A stretch of DNA of 55,609 bases, taken from NCBI GenBank assembly GCA_016295245.1, contig JAEDLO010000002.1:1-55609 (forward strand), given 5' to 3'. Positions 8,488 through 16,618 of the stretch are shown here, one piece after another. Source of the stretch: Bacteroidales bacterium. GTDB lineage: Bacteria; Bacteroidota; Bacteroidia; Bacteroidales; UBA932. A program made the position numbers and the translations under genes. Every line of letters starts with the position of its first letter. The first letter of the stretch is position 1. The notes beneath the pieces were generated by a model that did no database searches, had not been told where the DNA came from, and saw nothing but the letters and a program-made list of their open reading frames with translations.

Positions 8488-9603
8488 TTATTCGGCTTGC
8501 TGACGGTCGGCGACACAAACGTCCCAGACCTTGCAGCGACGGTCGCTTCCTTCCGGACCCTCTACATACAGAGTAACTACATAATGAAACCCGTCCTCCT
8601 TATATTCGTGGACGGGATTCTTTTCGTCCGAGAAGGTCCCGTCACCGAAATCCCATCTCCAGGAAGTGATCTCGCCGTAGCTTTTGTCGCGGAATGCCAC
8701 AACGCGGGTGTTTTCAATCCTGGTGAAACTCCAGTCTGCCTCAATGCTCTTGCGGAAACGCTTCTCAAGAGGCATCAGGGTAAACACCCTTTCCATCGAG
8801 GCGTTGCCGTACATTTTGTGCCACTTTGACAGGTTCCAGAAGCCGCTGTTGCCCGGACCGCCGTCATAGTCAATCACAGCCCAGCAAAGGCCTATGTTCT
8901 TGCCCGAATAAAACTCGCTCTGACGGGAGCTCAGGGGGCCGTCAGGGCTGCAATAGTCAAACACGGTCACATAGAACTCAAAGCGCAGCACGCCGTCCTG
9001 CCCGTGCTCGAACTTGTAATCATAGGCATAGTTTGCCCACGGCAACTCCTTAAGCCACTGCTGCTGTCCCCAGACCATAGTCCAATCCTTACCGGGAGTC
9101 GGCGGAGTCATAAAATGATAGTTCTGCGCGTGTACGTTCTGAAGTTCGAAAAATGCGTCAATCTCGCTGTGGGATTTGTCCGCCACCCTCTGTTCGGCAA
9201 TATGCGGGCCGCCTGAGAGGTCGCCGTCCACAACGATTTCGAAGGTGTCGTTACGCAATGCAAGTTGGTCGAAATCCCAATAATTGTCATAGGCCTCGTA
9301 GTAGAAATACAGGCGGCTGAAGCCCTCAACCCAGCCGACCTTGACTTTGATGTCAAGTGTCTTGCGGTCAATGTCACTGTGCTTGCCGCTGTCGTCCCAC
9401 ATCTGGTCGATGCCCACGGCATACGAGTCCGGAACTATCTCCCAATCAGAGAAATCCCCGTCAATACGCGGGATGGCGTTGCGCGGGAACTGGAACACCT
9501 TGAAATCATTGCCATACGGCTGGATTTCAGCTGTTTGTGCGCCGGCAAAGGCGGCAGAAATCAGCAGCGCCGACGCTGCTGCTAGAATGTTGGAGCGTTT
9601 CAT
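8488..9603 (-). CDS. Secreted carbohydrate-binding (CBM9/DOMON-like) plus PKD-domain protein
   Basis: A 371-residue protein with a signal peptide (residues 1-22, ...AFAGA|Q). Residues about 45-250 have the features of a CBM9/DOMON-like beta-sandwich: IDGDFSDWEIVPDS, then KVKVGWVEGFSRLYFYYEAYDNYWDF and DTFEIVVDGDLSGG. Residues about 290-365 are a PKD domain with the signature WDFGDGTFSDEKNPVHEY (WDFGDG at 317-322). No catalytic motif is evident, so it may be a sugar-binding or surface accessory protein. It ends 2 nt from the end of the GH28 gene on the other strand, which may reflect shared polysaccharide use, but the two are not cotranscribed. Confidence 0.8.
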   Translation of the reverse strand: MKRSNILAAASALLISAAFAGAQTAEIQPYGNDFKVFQFPRNAIPRIDGDFSDWEIVPDSYAVGIDQMWDDSGKHSDIDRKTLDIKVKVGWVEGFSRLYFYYEAYDNYWDFDQLALRNDTFEIVVDGDLSGGPHIAEQRVADKSHSEIDAFFELQNVHAQNYHFMTPPTPGKDWTMVWGQQQWLKELPWANYAYDYKFEHGQDGVLRFEFYVTVFDYCSPDGPLSSRQSEFYSGKNIGLCWAVIDYDGGPGNSGFWNLSKWHKMYGNASMERVFTLMPLEKRFRKSIEADWSFTRIENTRVVAFRDKSYGEITSWRWDFGDGTFSDEKNPVHEYKEDGFHYVVTLYVEGPEGSDRRCKVWDVCVADRQQAE

Positions 9604-9907
9604 TTGATACAGTTGTTAGTTATGTGATTTTTCGGACATAAAAATACAATGAATTATTAAAACAATTTAGATGTCAGACTATGTTTTGTCATTATTTCCC
9701 ACAAAAAGGCTGAGTGTCTGGAGATAATACAACATCTTTAGGAAAAGGCGTTACTCAAACTGATGCCCGGCGGCGGGCTCAAACTCATCTTCTGACTCTT
9801 CAGGGTAGCAAACAATACGAAAAATATTGCGGAAACGATAGAGATATTAAGGAAGTTTTGATTATATTTGTCAGAAAGAAAAATAGAATAATTACAATTT
9901 ACAAGTT
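9604..9907. other. 304-nt intergenic region without a convincing gene
   Basis: An AT-rich spacer between two divergent genes. The plus-strand reading frame 9714-9911 has no recognisable protein similarity and runs into the rubrerythrin start, so I do not call it. Apart from the rubrerythrin -7 box at 9863-9870 I see no strong hairpin or promoter; a promoter for the minus-strand PKD gene must lie here but is not evident. Confidence 0.6.
9863..9870 (+). promoter_or_regulatory. -7 box of the rubrerythrin promoter
   Basis: TATATTTG is an exact TAnnTTTG match. The predicted start of transcription is near 9876, leaving a leader of about 31 nt before the ATG at 9908. No matching TTTG is visible at 19-21 bp upstream. 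Confidence 0.6.
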
Positions 9908-10456
9908 ATGAAAAAGAAATTCAGATGTCTCGTATGCGGTTATGTATACGAAGGAGAGAACCCTCCTGCAGAGTGTCCTCTTTGCCACGCAAAGTCAGAC
10001 AAGTTCGTGGAAGTCAAGAGCGAAGGTCTCCAGTGGGCTTGTGAGCACAAGCTCGGCGACGGCCAGGTTGAGGATGCAGAAGTGATGCAGGGTCTTCACG
10101 ACCACTTCAACGGCGAGTGCACTGAGGTTGGTATGTACCTCGCCATGAGCCGTCAGGCCGACCGCGAGGGCTATCCTGAGATTGCAGAGGCCTTCAAGCG
10201 CTACGCTTTCGAGGAGGCAGAGCACGCCGCAAAGTTCGCAGAGCTCCTCGGCGAGGTTGTATGGGACACCAAGACCAACGTAAAGAAGCGTGCAGAGGCT
10301 GAGTGCGGTGCCTGTGAGGGCAAGCTCGCCATCGCAAAGCGCGCAAAGGAACTCGGCTATGACGCCATCCACGACACCGTTCACGAGATGGCAAAGGACG
10401 AGGCCCGTCACGGCGCAGGTTTCCAGGGTCTCTACAAGAGATTCTTCGAGAAATAG
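9908..10456 (+). CDS. Reverse rubrerythrin (N-terminal rubredoxin + diiron ferritin-like domain)
   Basis: A 182-residue protein. The rubredoxin-type iron site comes first: C7-x2-C10 and C23-x2-C26. Then comes a four-helix diiron domain with GECTEVGMY, FEEAEHAAKF and KDEARHG, supplying the Glu/His ligands. Having the rubredoxin domain at the N-terminus defines the reverse rubrerythrin layout of anaerobes. These proteins reduce hydrogen peroxide to water with electrons from NAD(P)H oxidoreductases and protect against oxidative stress in the cytoplasm. It is monocistronic: own -7 box upstream, bidirectional terminator shared with the RNase G gene downstream. Confidence 0.95.
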   Translation: MKKKFRCLVCGYVYEGENPPAECPLCHAKSDKFVEVKSEGLQWACEHKLGDGQVEDAEVMQGLHDHFNGECTEVGMYLAMSRQADREGYPEIAEAFKRYAFEEAEHAAKFAELLGEVVWDTKTNVKKRAEAECGACEGKLAIAKRAKELGYDAIHDTVHEMAKDEARHGAGFQGLYKRFFEK

Positions 10457-10482
10457 TCAGAAAAAGCCTGATCTAAAAAAAG

Positions 10483-10506
10483 AAAGGTCCTCAATTGAGG
10501 GCCTTT
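10483..10506. terminator. Bidirectional intrinsic terminator between rubrerythrin and RNase G genes
   Basis: A 10-bp stem (10483-10492 with 10497-10506, one G-U pair) closes an AATT loop. A-rich sequence lies on the left and T-rich on the right, so it can work on both strands. The RNase G stop codon lies inside the stem. Confidence 0.8.
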
Positions 10507-12050
10507 CCTTTATTATCCAGTATTTCATACTGCAGGATGCTATGATCCGCCAATTCGACGAGATCAATTTTGCACTTGTACTTGCGTTTCCATTTGCGGA
10601 CATAGGAATTGAATCCGCGGCTCAGGTATGCGCCCAAAATCGGGCCTACACGGAGCGTAAATGTCTTGTTGCCTTCTTCCACCAGATCGGCTATCTTGCG
10701 CTCAATCTCCTCGTCGATGACGGCGGTTGATGCAATCTTGCCCGTGCCGTGGCAAAGAGGGCATTTCTCGGTCGTGTTGATTTCAGTTACCGGCCTGATT
10801 CGCTGGCGGGTAAGCTGCATAAGACCGAATTTTGTCAGAGGCAGCACATTGTGCTTTGCGCGGTCCGATGCCATCAGCTCCTGCATATACTTATGGAGCT
10901 CATTGCGATGTTCGGCAGTGTCCATATCGATGAAATCGATTATGACTATGCCTCCCATATCGCGAAGCCTCAGCTGTCGGGCAATCTCTTCCGCGGCAAT
11001 CTTGTTCACCTCGAAGGTGTTCTGCTCCTGATCACTGGTCTTCGCCCTGATTCCGCTGTTGACATCGATGACGTTGAGAGCTTCCGTGGTCTCAATCACA
11101 AGATAGGCCCCCTGCTTCATAGGTACTATCTTTCCAAATGAGCTCTTGATCTGGCGAGTCACTTCGAAATGATCGAAGATAGGCTGTTTGCCCTCATAGA
11201 GCTTGACAATCTTCTCCTGTTCGGGAGAAATCAGCGAGATGTAGTCCCTCGCCTCCTCGTAAACCTTCTGGTTGTTTACATAAACGTTCGAAAACGAATC
11301 GTTGAGCAGGTCGCGGAGCACCGCCGTTGTCTTGGAATACTCTGTGAAGAGGAGTTTAACCCCCTTGGATTTGGCCAGGCTGTCCCACGAAGCCTCCCAT
11401 TTTGCAATCAGAGAGCGAAGCTCCCCCACCAGGACCGCAGCGGTTTTGCCTTCGGCTGCGGTGCGGATGATTGCGCCATAGTTCTTCGGGAGGATGCTGC
11501 GGACAAGAGCCTCCAACCTCTTTTTTTCTCCTTTTGAGGAGATTTTCTGGGAAACGCTCACCTTCTCGGCGAAGGGGAGCAGTACAATATTGCGTCCTGC
11601 CAATGAAATTTCCGCTGTCAACCTCGAGCCTTTTGTCGAAATCGGCTCCTTGATTATCTGACCCATTATCATCTGGCCAACCTGCAGGTGATCTTCTATG
11701 CGTCCTTCCTTTCCGAGTACAGGGCCGAGCTTTATGCCCGAGAACACTTTATCCTTCTCTTTGTTGGGATTCAGTTCCCTGATGAAAGTATCGAAAGCTT
11801 TGAAGTAAAGACCGAGGTCCAGATAATGAATGAAAGCTTCCTTGGAGTCACCGATATCGACGAAAGCGGCATTCAGTGCAGGAAGGAGTTTCTTGACCTT
11901 GCCAAGATACACGTCCCCGACAGAATAGCTCTGACCCTGGGTTGACTCCCTGTTGAGTTCGACCAGACGATGGTTTTCCATCAAAGCCAGCCGAACTTCA
12001 GTGGACGAGACGTCGACCACGAGATCTTTAACTTTCTCTACGGTTTCCAT
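10491..12050 (-). CDS. rng: Ribonuclease G/E family endoribonuclease
   Basis: A 519-residue protein, RNase G length, lacking the long RNase E scaffold. An S1 RNA-binding domain spans about 37-125 (SVGDVYLGKVKKLLPALNAAFVDIG). The catalytic DNase I-like region holds the two metal-binding aspartates Asp329 (NVIDVNSG) and Asp372 (VIIDFIDM). The Zn-link motif is Cys430-x2-Cys433 (KCPLCHGTG). The enzyme cuts single-stranded RNA and takes part in rRNA 5' maturation and mRNA decay. It starts at ATG 12050, downstream of the terminator that follows the small basic protein gene, and ends in the shared bidirectional terminator. Confidence 0.95.
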   Translation of the reverse strand: METVEKVKDLVVDVSSTEVRLALMENHRLVELNRESTQGQSYSVGDVYLGKVKKLLPALNAAFVDIGDSKEAFIHYLDLGLYFKAFDTFIRELNPNKEKDKVFSGIKLGPVLGKEGRIEDHLQVGQMIMGQIIKEPISTKGSRLTAEISLAGRNIVLLPFAEKVSVSQKISSKGEKKRLEALVRSILPKNYGAIIRTAAEGKTAAVLVGELRSLIAKWEASWDSLAKSKGVKLLFTEYSKTTAVLRDLLNDSFSNVYVNNQKVYEEARDYISLISPEQEKIVKLYEGKQPIFDHFEVTRQIKSSFGKIVPMKQGAYLVIETTEALNVIDVNSGIRAKTSDQEQNTFEVNKIAAEEIARQLRLRDMGGIVIIDFIDMDTAEHRNELHKYMQELMASDRAKHNVLPLTKFGLMQLTRQRIRPVTEINTTEKCPLCHGTGKIASTAVIDEEIERKIADLVEEGNKTFTLRVGPILGAYLSRGFNSYVRKWKRKYKCKIDLVELADHSILQYEILDNKGKALN

Positions 12051-12074
12051 TTTGCAAAACTGTTGATTTGTAAT

Positions 12075-12103
12075 AAAAAAGCCCGCCGGATCTCCCGTCA
12101 GGC
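12075..12103 (-). terminator. Intrinsic terminator after the HU / small basic protein unit
   Basis: On the minus strand a GC-rich 9-bp stem (12103-12095 with 12089-12081, one mismatch and one G-U) is followed by six U (12080-12075). It separates the small basic protein gene from the RNase G gene. Confidence 0.75.
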
Positions 12104-12112
12104 CTTTCTCGA

Positions 12113-12202
12113 CTACTTCTTCTTGTGTCTGTTCATACGCAAACGCTTCTTGCGCTTGTGTGTAGACATCTTATGTCTCTTATGCTTCTTTCCGTTTGGC
12201 AT
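12113..12202 (-). CDS. 29-residue basic ribosomal-type protein (AURKAIP1/COX24 domain, mS38/bS22-like)
   Basis: This minus-strand frame of 29 residues starts MPNGKKHKRHKM and ends RHKKK; over half of its residues are Lys, Arg or His. The pattern (KKxKRHKxxTHKRKKRLR) matches the short Bacteroidetes proteins annotated as AURKAIP1/COX24-domain proteins, relatives of the mitochondrial small-subunit protein mS38. It probably binds rRNA on the small ribosomal subunit. It begins 7 nt after the HU gene and is followed by an intrinsic terminator, so HU and this protein form a two-gene unit. Its size means gene finders may skip it. Confidence 0.85.
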   Translation of the reverse strand: MPNGKKHKRHKMSTHKRKKRLRMNRHKKK

Positions 12203-12209
12203 TTGTTTA

Positions 12210-12491
12210 TTATTTATTGGTTTTTACTGATTCTACGAAAGACTTTGACGGCTTGAATGCAGGAATGTCGTGTGCAGGAATGGTCAAAGTGGTCTTTTGG
12301 GTGATATTGCGAGCAGCCTTCTGAGCACGGTGCTTGATGATGAAGCTGCCGAAACCGCGAAGATATACAGGGTTGCCTTTAATGATAGAATCCTTGATTG
12401 CCTCCATAGAGGCTTCGAACACCGTCTGAACGGTTACTTTCTCGATGCCAGTCGCCTTGGCAACTTCATTTACGATCTCTGCCTTTGTCAT
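12210..12491 (-). CDS. HU/IHF family DNA-binding protein
   Basis: A 93-residue protein with the HU fold: MTKAEIVNEVAKATGI helix, VYLRGFGSFIIKHR core strand, the arm region AARNITQKTTLTIPA and the closing IPAFKPSKSFVESV. These dimeric proteins bend and compact DNA. It is transcribed from its own consensus promoter (12536-12566), divergent from lon, and is followed by the 29-residue basic protein gene. Confidence 0.95.
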   Translation of the reverse strand: MTKAEIVNEVAKATGIEKVTVQTVFEASMEAIKDSIIKGNPVYLRGFGSFIIKHRAQKAARNITQKTTLTIPAHDIPAFKPSKSFVESVKTNK

Positions 12492-12535
12492 TGTAATAAT
12501 ATCTTATTGTTTAATTCTCAGCATTTTTGGGAATG

Positions 12536-12566
12536 CAAAAATAGATTGAATTTTCGTTTTTTCAAA
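12536..12566 (-). promoter_or_regulatory. Promoter of the HU gene
   Basis: On the minus strand TTTG (12566-12563), a 19-bp spacer and TATTTTTG (12543-12536) match the Bacteroidetes consensus. Predicted start near 12530, with a leader of about 39 nt. Confidence 0.75.
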
Positions 12567-12581
12567 ATGATATTTACAGTT

Positions 12582-12613
12582 TTTGGCAGTGGCACGGAGA
12601 TTGACTAAATTTG
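12582..12613 (+). promoter_or_regulatory. Promoter of lon
   Basis: TTTG at 12582-12585, a 20-bp spacer and TAAATTTG at 12606-12613: a full consensus. Predicted start near 12619, about 40 nt before the ATG at 12660. It is back-to-back with the HU promoter. Confidence 0.8.
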
Positions 12614-12659
12614 CATCCGGTCCGAAACAGGGCAAATTACTGACATTTTGACACAAAAT

Positions 12660-15062
12660 ATGAAACAAGATAAAGAAATCACATTCCCGAATGGCGCTGA
12701 AGTCAGCATCATCCCGGTCCTCCAGGGAGAGGCTATGATGAAGATTGACGAGTCGGAACTTCCTGAAATCCTGCCTATTCTGGCACTTAGGAACGCCGCA
12801 ATCTTCCCGGGCGCCGTATTCCCTGTCACAATTGGCAGAGAAAAGTCCATCAGGCTTATCCAGGATGCCGAGAAAGAGAACTTCTTCATCGGTGCGGTCC
12901 CTCAGATTGACGTAATGGTGGAGGAGCCGCAGGAAGAGGACCTCAACAAGTTCGGCACCGTCTGCAAGATACTCAAGACCCTTGAGATGCCCGACGGCAC
13001 CATCACAGCCATACTCCAAGGCTTCAAGCGCCTGGAGCTCGACTGTGTGCTCGGCTTCGAGCCATACATCACCGCCAGGGTTCACTATCGTCCTGAAATT
13101 CTTGACGAGGACATCAACAGCACTGACATAAAGGCAATCGGCGATTCGCTCAAGGACAAGGCAATCAATGTGCTCCGCGGCTCCAACCTCGGAACAAGGG
13201 AAACCATCGGCGCCATCAAGGCCATCGATGATTTCCGTTTCCTTGTGAACTTCATCGCCACCACTATCGAGGTGGAGAATTTCGACTCAAAAATCAGCCT
13301 CCTCGAATATGACAATGTCAAGCTGCGTTCTCTCAAGCTGCTTTCCGCCCTTCAGGTGCAGCTTGAACTAATCAAAATCAAGCAGGAAATCAACCAGAAG
13401 GTCAAGAGCGAAATCGACCAGCAGCAGAGGGAATACTTCCTCAACAACCAGCTCCGCACCATCCAGGAGGAGCTCGGTATGGATGACGGCGAAGAGTTCG
13501 ACAAGTTCCGTGAGAGGGCTGCAGCCAAAAAGTGGCCTAAGGAGGTAGCCAAGACTTTCGAAAAAGAGTTGGCAAAGCTGGAGAAGTACAATCCGTCTTC
13601 TCCGGATTACAGCGTCCAGTACAACTACCTCGAGTTTATGCTCCAGCTCCCTTGGGATGAGATGACAAAGGACAACCTTGACCTCACCCACGCCCGCAAG
13701 GTTCTGGACCAGGACCACTACGGCCTTGAAAGCGTCAAGGACCGCATCATCGAATACCTCGCGGTGCTCAAGCTCAAGGGAAATATGAAATCCCCTATCC
13801 TCTGCCTCTACGGCCCTCCGGGAGTCGGCAAGACCTCCCTCGGAAAGTCCATCGCCAAGGCGCTGGGACGCAAGTATGTCCGCATCGCACTGGGCGGTAT
13901 GCACGACGAGGCTGAAATCCGCGGCCACCGCAAGACCTACGTGGGCGCGCTGCCGGGACGTATCCTCAACGGCATAGCCCGCTGCGGCAGTTCAAACCCT
14001 GTCATCGTCCTTGACGAAATAGACAAGCTCAGTTCAGACTTCAAGGGCGACCCGTCTTCAGCTCTGCTCGAAGCTCTCGATCCGGAGCAGAACGGAGCTT
14101 TCCACGACAACTATCTTGACATCGACTATGACCTCTCCAACGTCCTCTTCCTCACCACGGCCAACAGCACCGCACCAATCCAGCCGGCCCTGCTTGACCG
14201 TATGGAGGTGCTGAACGTGACTGGTTACCTCGCCGAGGAGAAGATGCAGATTGCCAAGAAGTTCCTCGTGCCGAAACAGCTTGACGAGCACGGCATTGCC
14301 AAGGATGCCCTCAAGATTGACAAGGCGGCCCTTGCAGCCATCATTGACGAGTACACCAGGGAATCCGGCGTCCGCGGCCTCGAGAAGCAGATTGCCAAAA
14401 TCGCCCGCGTCACCGCCAAGAAAATCGCGCTCTCAGAGGAATATCCTGCCACCATCCGCAAGGAGCACCTCAAGGAATACCTCGGCCTGCCGACCTCCTT
14501 CCACGATATTCAGAAGGGCAACGAGCAGGCAGGCGTCGTAACCGGCCTGGCCTGGACCCAGATGGGCGGCGAAATCCTCTTTGTCGAGAGCTCAGTTTCG
14601 GAAGGCAAGGGTGTGATGACTATGACAGGCAATCTGGGAGACGTGATGAAAGAGTCCGCCACCATCGCCTACCAGTACATCAAGGCCCACCCGCAGATGG
14701 CCAAGATCAGCTACGAGGATTTCAGCAAGAAGGACATCCACGTTCACGTGCCTGAAGGGGCAACTCCGAAGGACGGTCCTTCAGCAGGTATCACTATGGT
14801 AAGCTCAATGGTTTCCGCCCTGCGCGGACAGGGTCTCAGGAAGGGAATCGCGATGACGGGAGAGATGACCCTGCGCGGCAGAGTGCTGCCTGTAGGAGGC
14901 ATCAAGGAGAAGATCCTCGCCGCAAAGAGAGCAGGTGTCACCACGATTGTCATCTCAGAAGACAACCGCAAGGATATCGAAGATATCAAGGAAATCTACA
15001 TCAAGGGTCTGACCTTCCACTACGTCAAGACCATCGAAGATGTGATTGACTTCATCTTCTAG
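12660..15062 (+). CDS. lon: ATP-dependent Lon protease
   Basis: An 800-residue protein from the ATG at 12660; the frame also opens from a TTG at 12648, but the ATG is preferred. The N-terminal LON substrate-binding domain starts around residue 35 (LPEILPILALRNAAIFPGAVFPV). A coiled segment is followed by the AAA+ module with Walker A GPPGVGKTS (from residue 385) and Walker B VIVLDEIDKL. The C-terminal protease domain has the Ser-Lys dyad Ser708 (KDGPSAG) and Lys751 (GGIKEK). Lon degrades misfolded and regulatory proteins in the cytoplasm. It has its own consensus promoter. Its stop overlaps by 4 nt the stop of the convergent small gene. Confidence 0.97.
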   Translation: MKQDKEITFPNGAEVSIIPVLQGEAMMKIDESELPEILPILALRNAAIFPGAVFPVTIGREKSIRLIQDAEKENFFIGAVPQIDVMVEEPQEEDLNKFGTVCKILKTLEMPDGTITAILQGFKRLELDCVLGFEPYITARVHYRPEILDEDINSTDIKAIGDSLKDKAINVLRGSNLGTRETIGAIKAIDDFRFLVNFIATTIEVENFDSKISLLEYDNVKLRSLKLLSALQVQLELIKIKQEINQKVKSEIDQQQREYFLNNQLRTIQEELGMDDGEEFDKFRERAAAKKWPKEVAKTFEKELAKLEKYNPSSPDYSVQYNYLEFMLQLPWDEMTKDNLDLTHARKVLDQDHYGLESVKDRIIEYLAVLKLKGNMKSPILCLYGPPGVGKTSLGKSIAKALGRKYVRIALGGMHDEAEIRGHRKTYVGALPGRILNGIARCGSSNPVIVLDEIDKLSSDFKGDPSSALLEALDPEQNGAFHDNYLDIDYDLSNVLFLTTANSTAPIQPALLDRMEVLNVTGYLAEEKMQIAKKFLVPKQLDEHGIAKDALKIDKAALAAIIDEYTRESGVRGLEKQIAKIARVTAKKIALSEEYPATIRKEHLKEYLGLPTSFHDIQKGNEQAGVVTGLAWTQMGGEILFVESSVSEGKGVMTMTGNLGDVMKESATIAYQYIKAHPQMAKISYEDFSKKDIHVHVPEGATPKDGPSAGITMVSSMVSALRGQGLRKGIAMTGEMTLRGRVLPVGGIKEKILAAKRAGVTTIVISEDNRKDIEDIKEIYIKGLTFHYVKTIEDVIDFIF

Positions 15063-15301
15063 AAAAGAGTCGGATGGTTCTCCTCCAGGCCTTCAAGGAC
15101 GTGTTTCATCACGGACTGACGGATGAGGGCCGACAAAGAGGAAACCTTGAAACGGCTGCAATATTCTTTGATTGCCGCAAGTTCCTTCTCGTTAAAGAGA
15201 ATGGACTTGCGGTATTTCCGTTTCAGGGCATCCCTCTGCTTATCCATATAGGCCGGATCCACTGAGGAGAATTTACTGCGCTTTTTCTTCTTTTTCGGCA
15301 T
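15059..15301 (-). CDS. Small protein with ribbon-helix-helix-like C-terminal half
   Basis: An 80-residue protein. A very basic N-terminus (KKKKKRSKF) precedes a segment whose pattern resembles ribbon-helix-helix or mobilisation-type DNA-binding domains: SILFNEKELAAIKEYCSRFKV, then SSLSALIRQSVMKHVLE, i.e. a strand followed by two helices. A DNA- or RNA-binding role is an inference from that pattern only. It overlaps the preceding gene of the same operon by 29 nt and overlaps lon at the stop codons, so it is locked between two genes. Confidence 0.7.
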   Translation of the reverse strand: MPKKKKKRSKFSSVDPAYMDKQRDALKRKYRKSILFNEKELAAIKEYCSRFKVSSLSALIRQSVMKHVLEGLEENHPTLF

Positions 15302-16106
15302 CGGTTATTGAAATATAGTGTATGATTTCTTTCAAATTCACAACCTCAAGCCTGCGGCCGATAATCTCCCCGTCCTTCCATATCACAAACATTCTCGGCG
15401 TAGCAAGGACGGCATAGGCTTTCTGGTAGCCTGAGTCCACCTCCGGATCCCACAGATGACGAACCTTCACTTTCGGATTTCTGACCTTGAAATTGCGGCG
15501 GAACGCCCTCCAACCCCTCTTGTCATCTCCAACATAGACGGCGACGAACTCCATCGGGAAATCCACTTCGGAGAGCACCGACGGCAGCACGGCAGACTCC
15601 AGACGGCATTTTGAGCAGTTGATGTCGTAGAAAAACATCACGTTCACCTTGCCCTCCACGGGGTAGGTCCTGCGCCCTCCACAAGGGGTGTACAGGCTCA
15701 CCGGAACCGCCTGCATTCCTAGCAGATTTTCACGGTTGAACAGCACCCACTGGTCAATAAGCAGGCCCTCGAACTCCCCGCGCGGCTTCACCTCACCGCT
15801 TGCAATCCAGCGGTCATAGATATGCATAGCGACGCTCTCCTCACCCATCACCCTCGAATGCTGGTAGTGGTCGAAAATCTGCATCGTGACGTGCTGGCGC
15901 GTGAGCGAATCGTGGCAGCTGGAGATGAGCGTGTCGAATTCCTTGTTCTTTTCATCCACACTCACCCTTTCAAGGCTGGAGTAGAACTGGTCCAGCAGCT
16001 CGTCAAGGGGCTTGTAGCGGTCAAGGCTGTCCACCCGGCTCTCCTGAGCTGAAATACAGAAGGGCAATGCAAGGAAAAGGACAAGGGATATGAAAAATCT
16101 TTTCAT
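15273..16106 (-). CDS. Secreted thioredoxin-fold protein (DUF5106-like / redoxin)
   Basis: A 277-residue protein with a signal peptide (residues 1-20, ...PFCISA|Q). The N-terminal helical half (about 21-150) resembles the DUF5106-type region found in Bacteroidetes thiol-disulfide proteins. The C-terminal half is thioredoxin-like: VNVMFFYDINCSKCRLE with a CSKC redox motif and the cis-Pro loop LATPRMFVIWKDG. It probably reduces or isomerises disulfides in the periplasm. Its start overlaps the coaD stop (ATGA, 16103-16106), and its end overlaps the small RHH-like gene by 29 nt. Confidence 0.82.
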   Translation of the reverse strand: MKRFFISLVLFLALPFCISAQESRVDSLDRYKPLDELLDQFYSSLERVSVDEKNKEFDTLISSCHDSLTRQHVTMQIFDHYQHSRVMGEESVAMHIYDRWIASGEVKPRGEFEGLLIDQWVLFNRENLLGMQAVPVSLYTPCGGRRTYPVEGKVNVMFFYDINCSKCRLESAVLPSVLSEVDFPMEFVAVYVGDDKRGWRAFRRNFKVRNPKVKVRHLWDPEVDSGYQKAYAVLATPRMFVIWKDGEIIGRRLEVVNLKEIIHYISITDAEKEEKAQ

Positions 16107-16579
16107 CGTCTGACTTCCGGCAATTTGACCCCGGGCACGGTAAACATTGAAGTGTCGCCGTTGTGGCGAAGTATATCCCTGACGGCAGAAGACGAGATGT
16201 GGGCGTACTCCTGGGCAGTTGGAATAATGATGGTATCAATCTCCGGGGCAAGGCGCCTGTTGGCATCCGCAATCGCCCTTTCATTCTCAAAATCAAGCAT
16301 ATTCCTCACTCCCCTGACAATATGACGTATGCCCAGCCGCCTGCAGATTTCTATTGTGAGACAGTCGTAGGAGATAACATCCACTCTGTCAGACACGCCG
16401 GCAGTCGCCTCGCGTATGATATTAACCTTCTGCTGAGTATCGTAGAAGCCCCTCTTGTCCTGGTTCACACCGGCGGCGACCACCACCCGGTCAAACATAG
16501 TCAGAGCCCTAGAGAGGATATTGAGATGCCCGGCCGTGAATGGATCGAACGAGCCGGGAAACAAAGCTATTCTTTCCAT
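16103..16579 (-). CDS. coaD: Pantetheine-phosphate adenylyltransferase
   Basis: A 158-residue protein, normal CoaD length, from the ATG at 16579; the longer frame up to 16639 would begin upstream of the promoter box. It has the nucleotidyltransferase motif GSFDPFTAGHLNIL (T/HxGH), RGVRNMLDFENE and the C-terminal EYAHISSSAVRDIL. It transfers AMP from ATP to 4'-phosphopantetheine, the penultimate step of coenzyme A synthesis. First gene of a three-gene minus-strand unit, divergent from ung across 39 nt. Confidence 0.96.
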   Translation of the reverse strand: MERIALFPGSFDPFTAGHLNILSRALTMFDRVVVAAGVNQDKRGFYDTQQKVNIIREATAGVSDRVDVISYDCLTIEICRRLGIRHIVRGVRNMLDFENERAIADANRRLAPEIDTIIIPTAQEYAHISSSAVRDILRHNGDTSMFTVPGVKLPEVRR

Positions 16580-16584
16580 ATTCG

Positions 16585-16592
16585 CAAATTTA
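16585..16592 (-). promoter_or_regulatory. -7 box of the coaD promoter
   Basis: On the minus strand the box reads TAAATTTG, a perfect match, only 5 nt before the coaD ATG. The transcript would start on or next to the start codon. ATTG lies 22 bp upstream, a slightly long spacing. Confidence 0.6.
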
Positions 16593-16618
16593 GTGTTTTT
16601 TATATAACTTCGGGCAAT

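Noticed and set aside
9714..9911. 65-codon plus-strand frame before the rubrerythrin gene
   Set aside because: No similarity, no promoter of its own, biased composition like non-coding DNA, and it runs through the rubrerythrin promoter box into the start codon.
16163..16618. N-terminal extension of uracil-DNA glycosylase
   Set aside because: The extension is antisense to coaD and adds no family sequence; the ATG at 16619 gives a normal-length enzyme.
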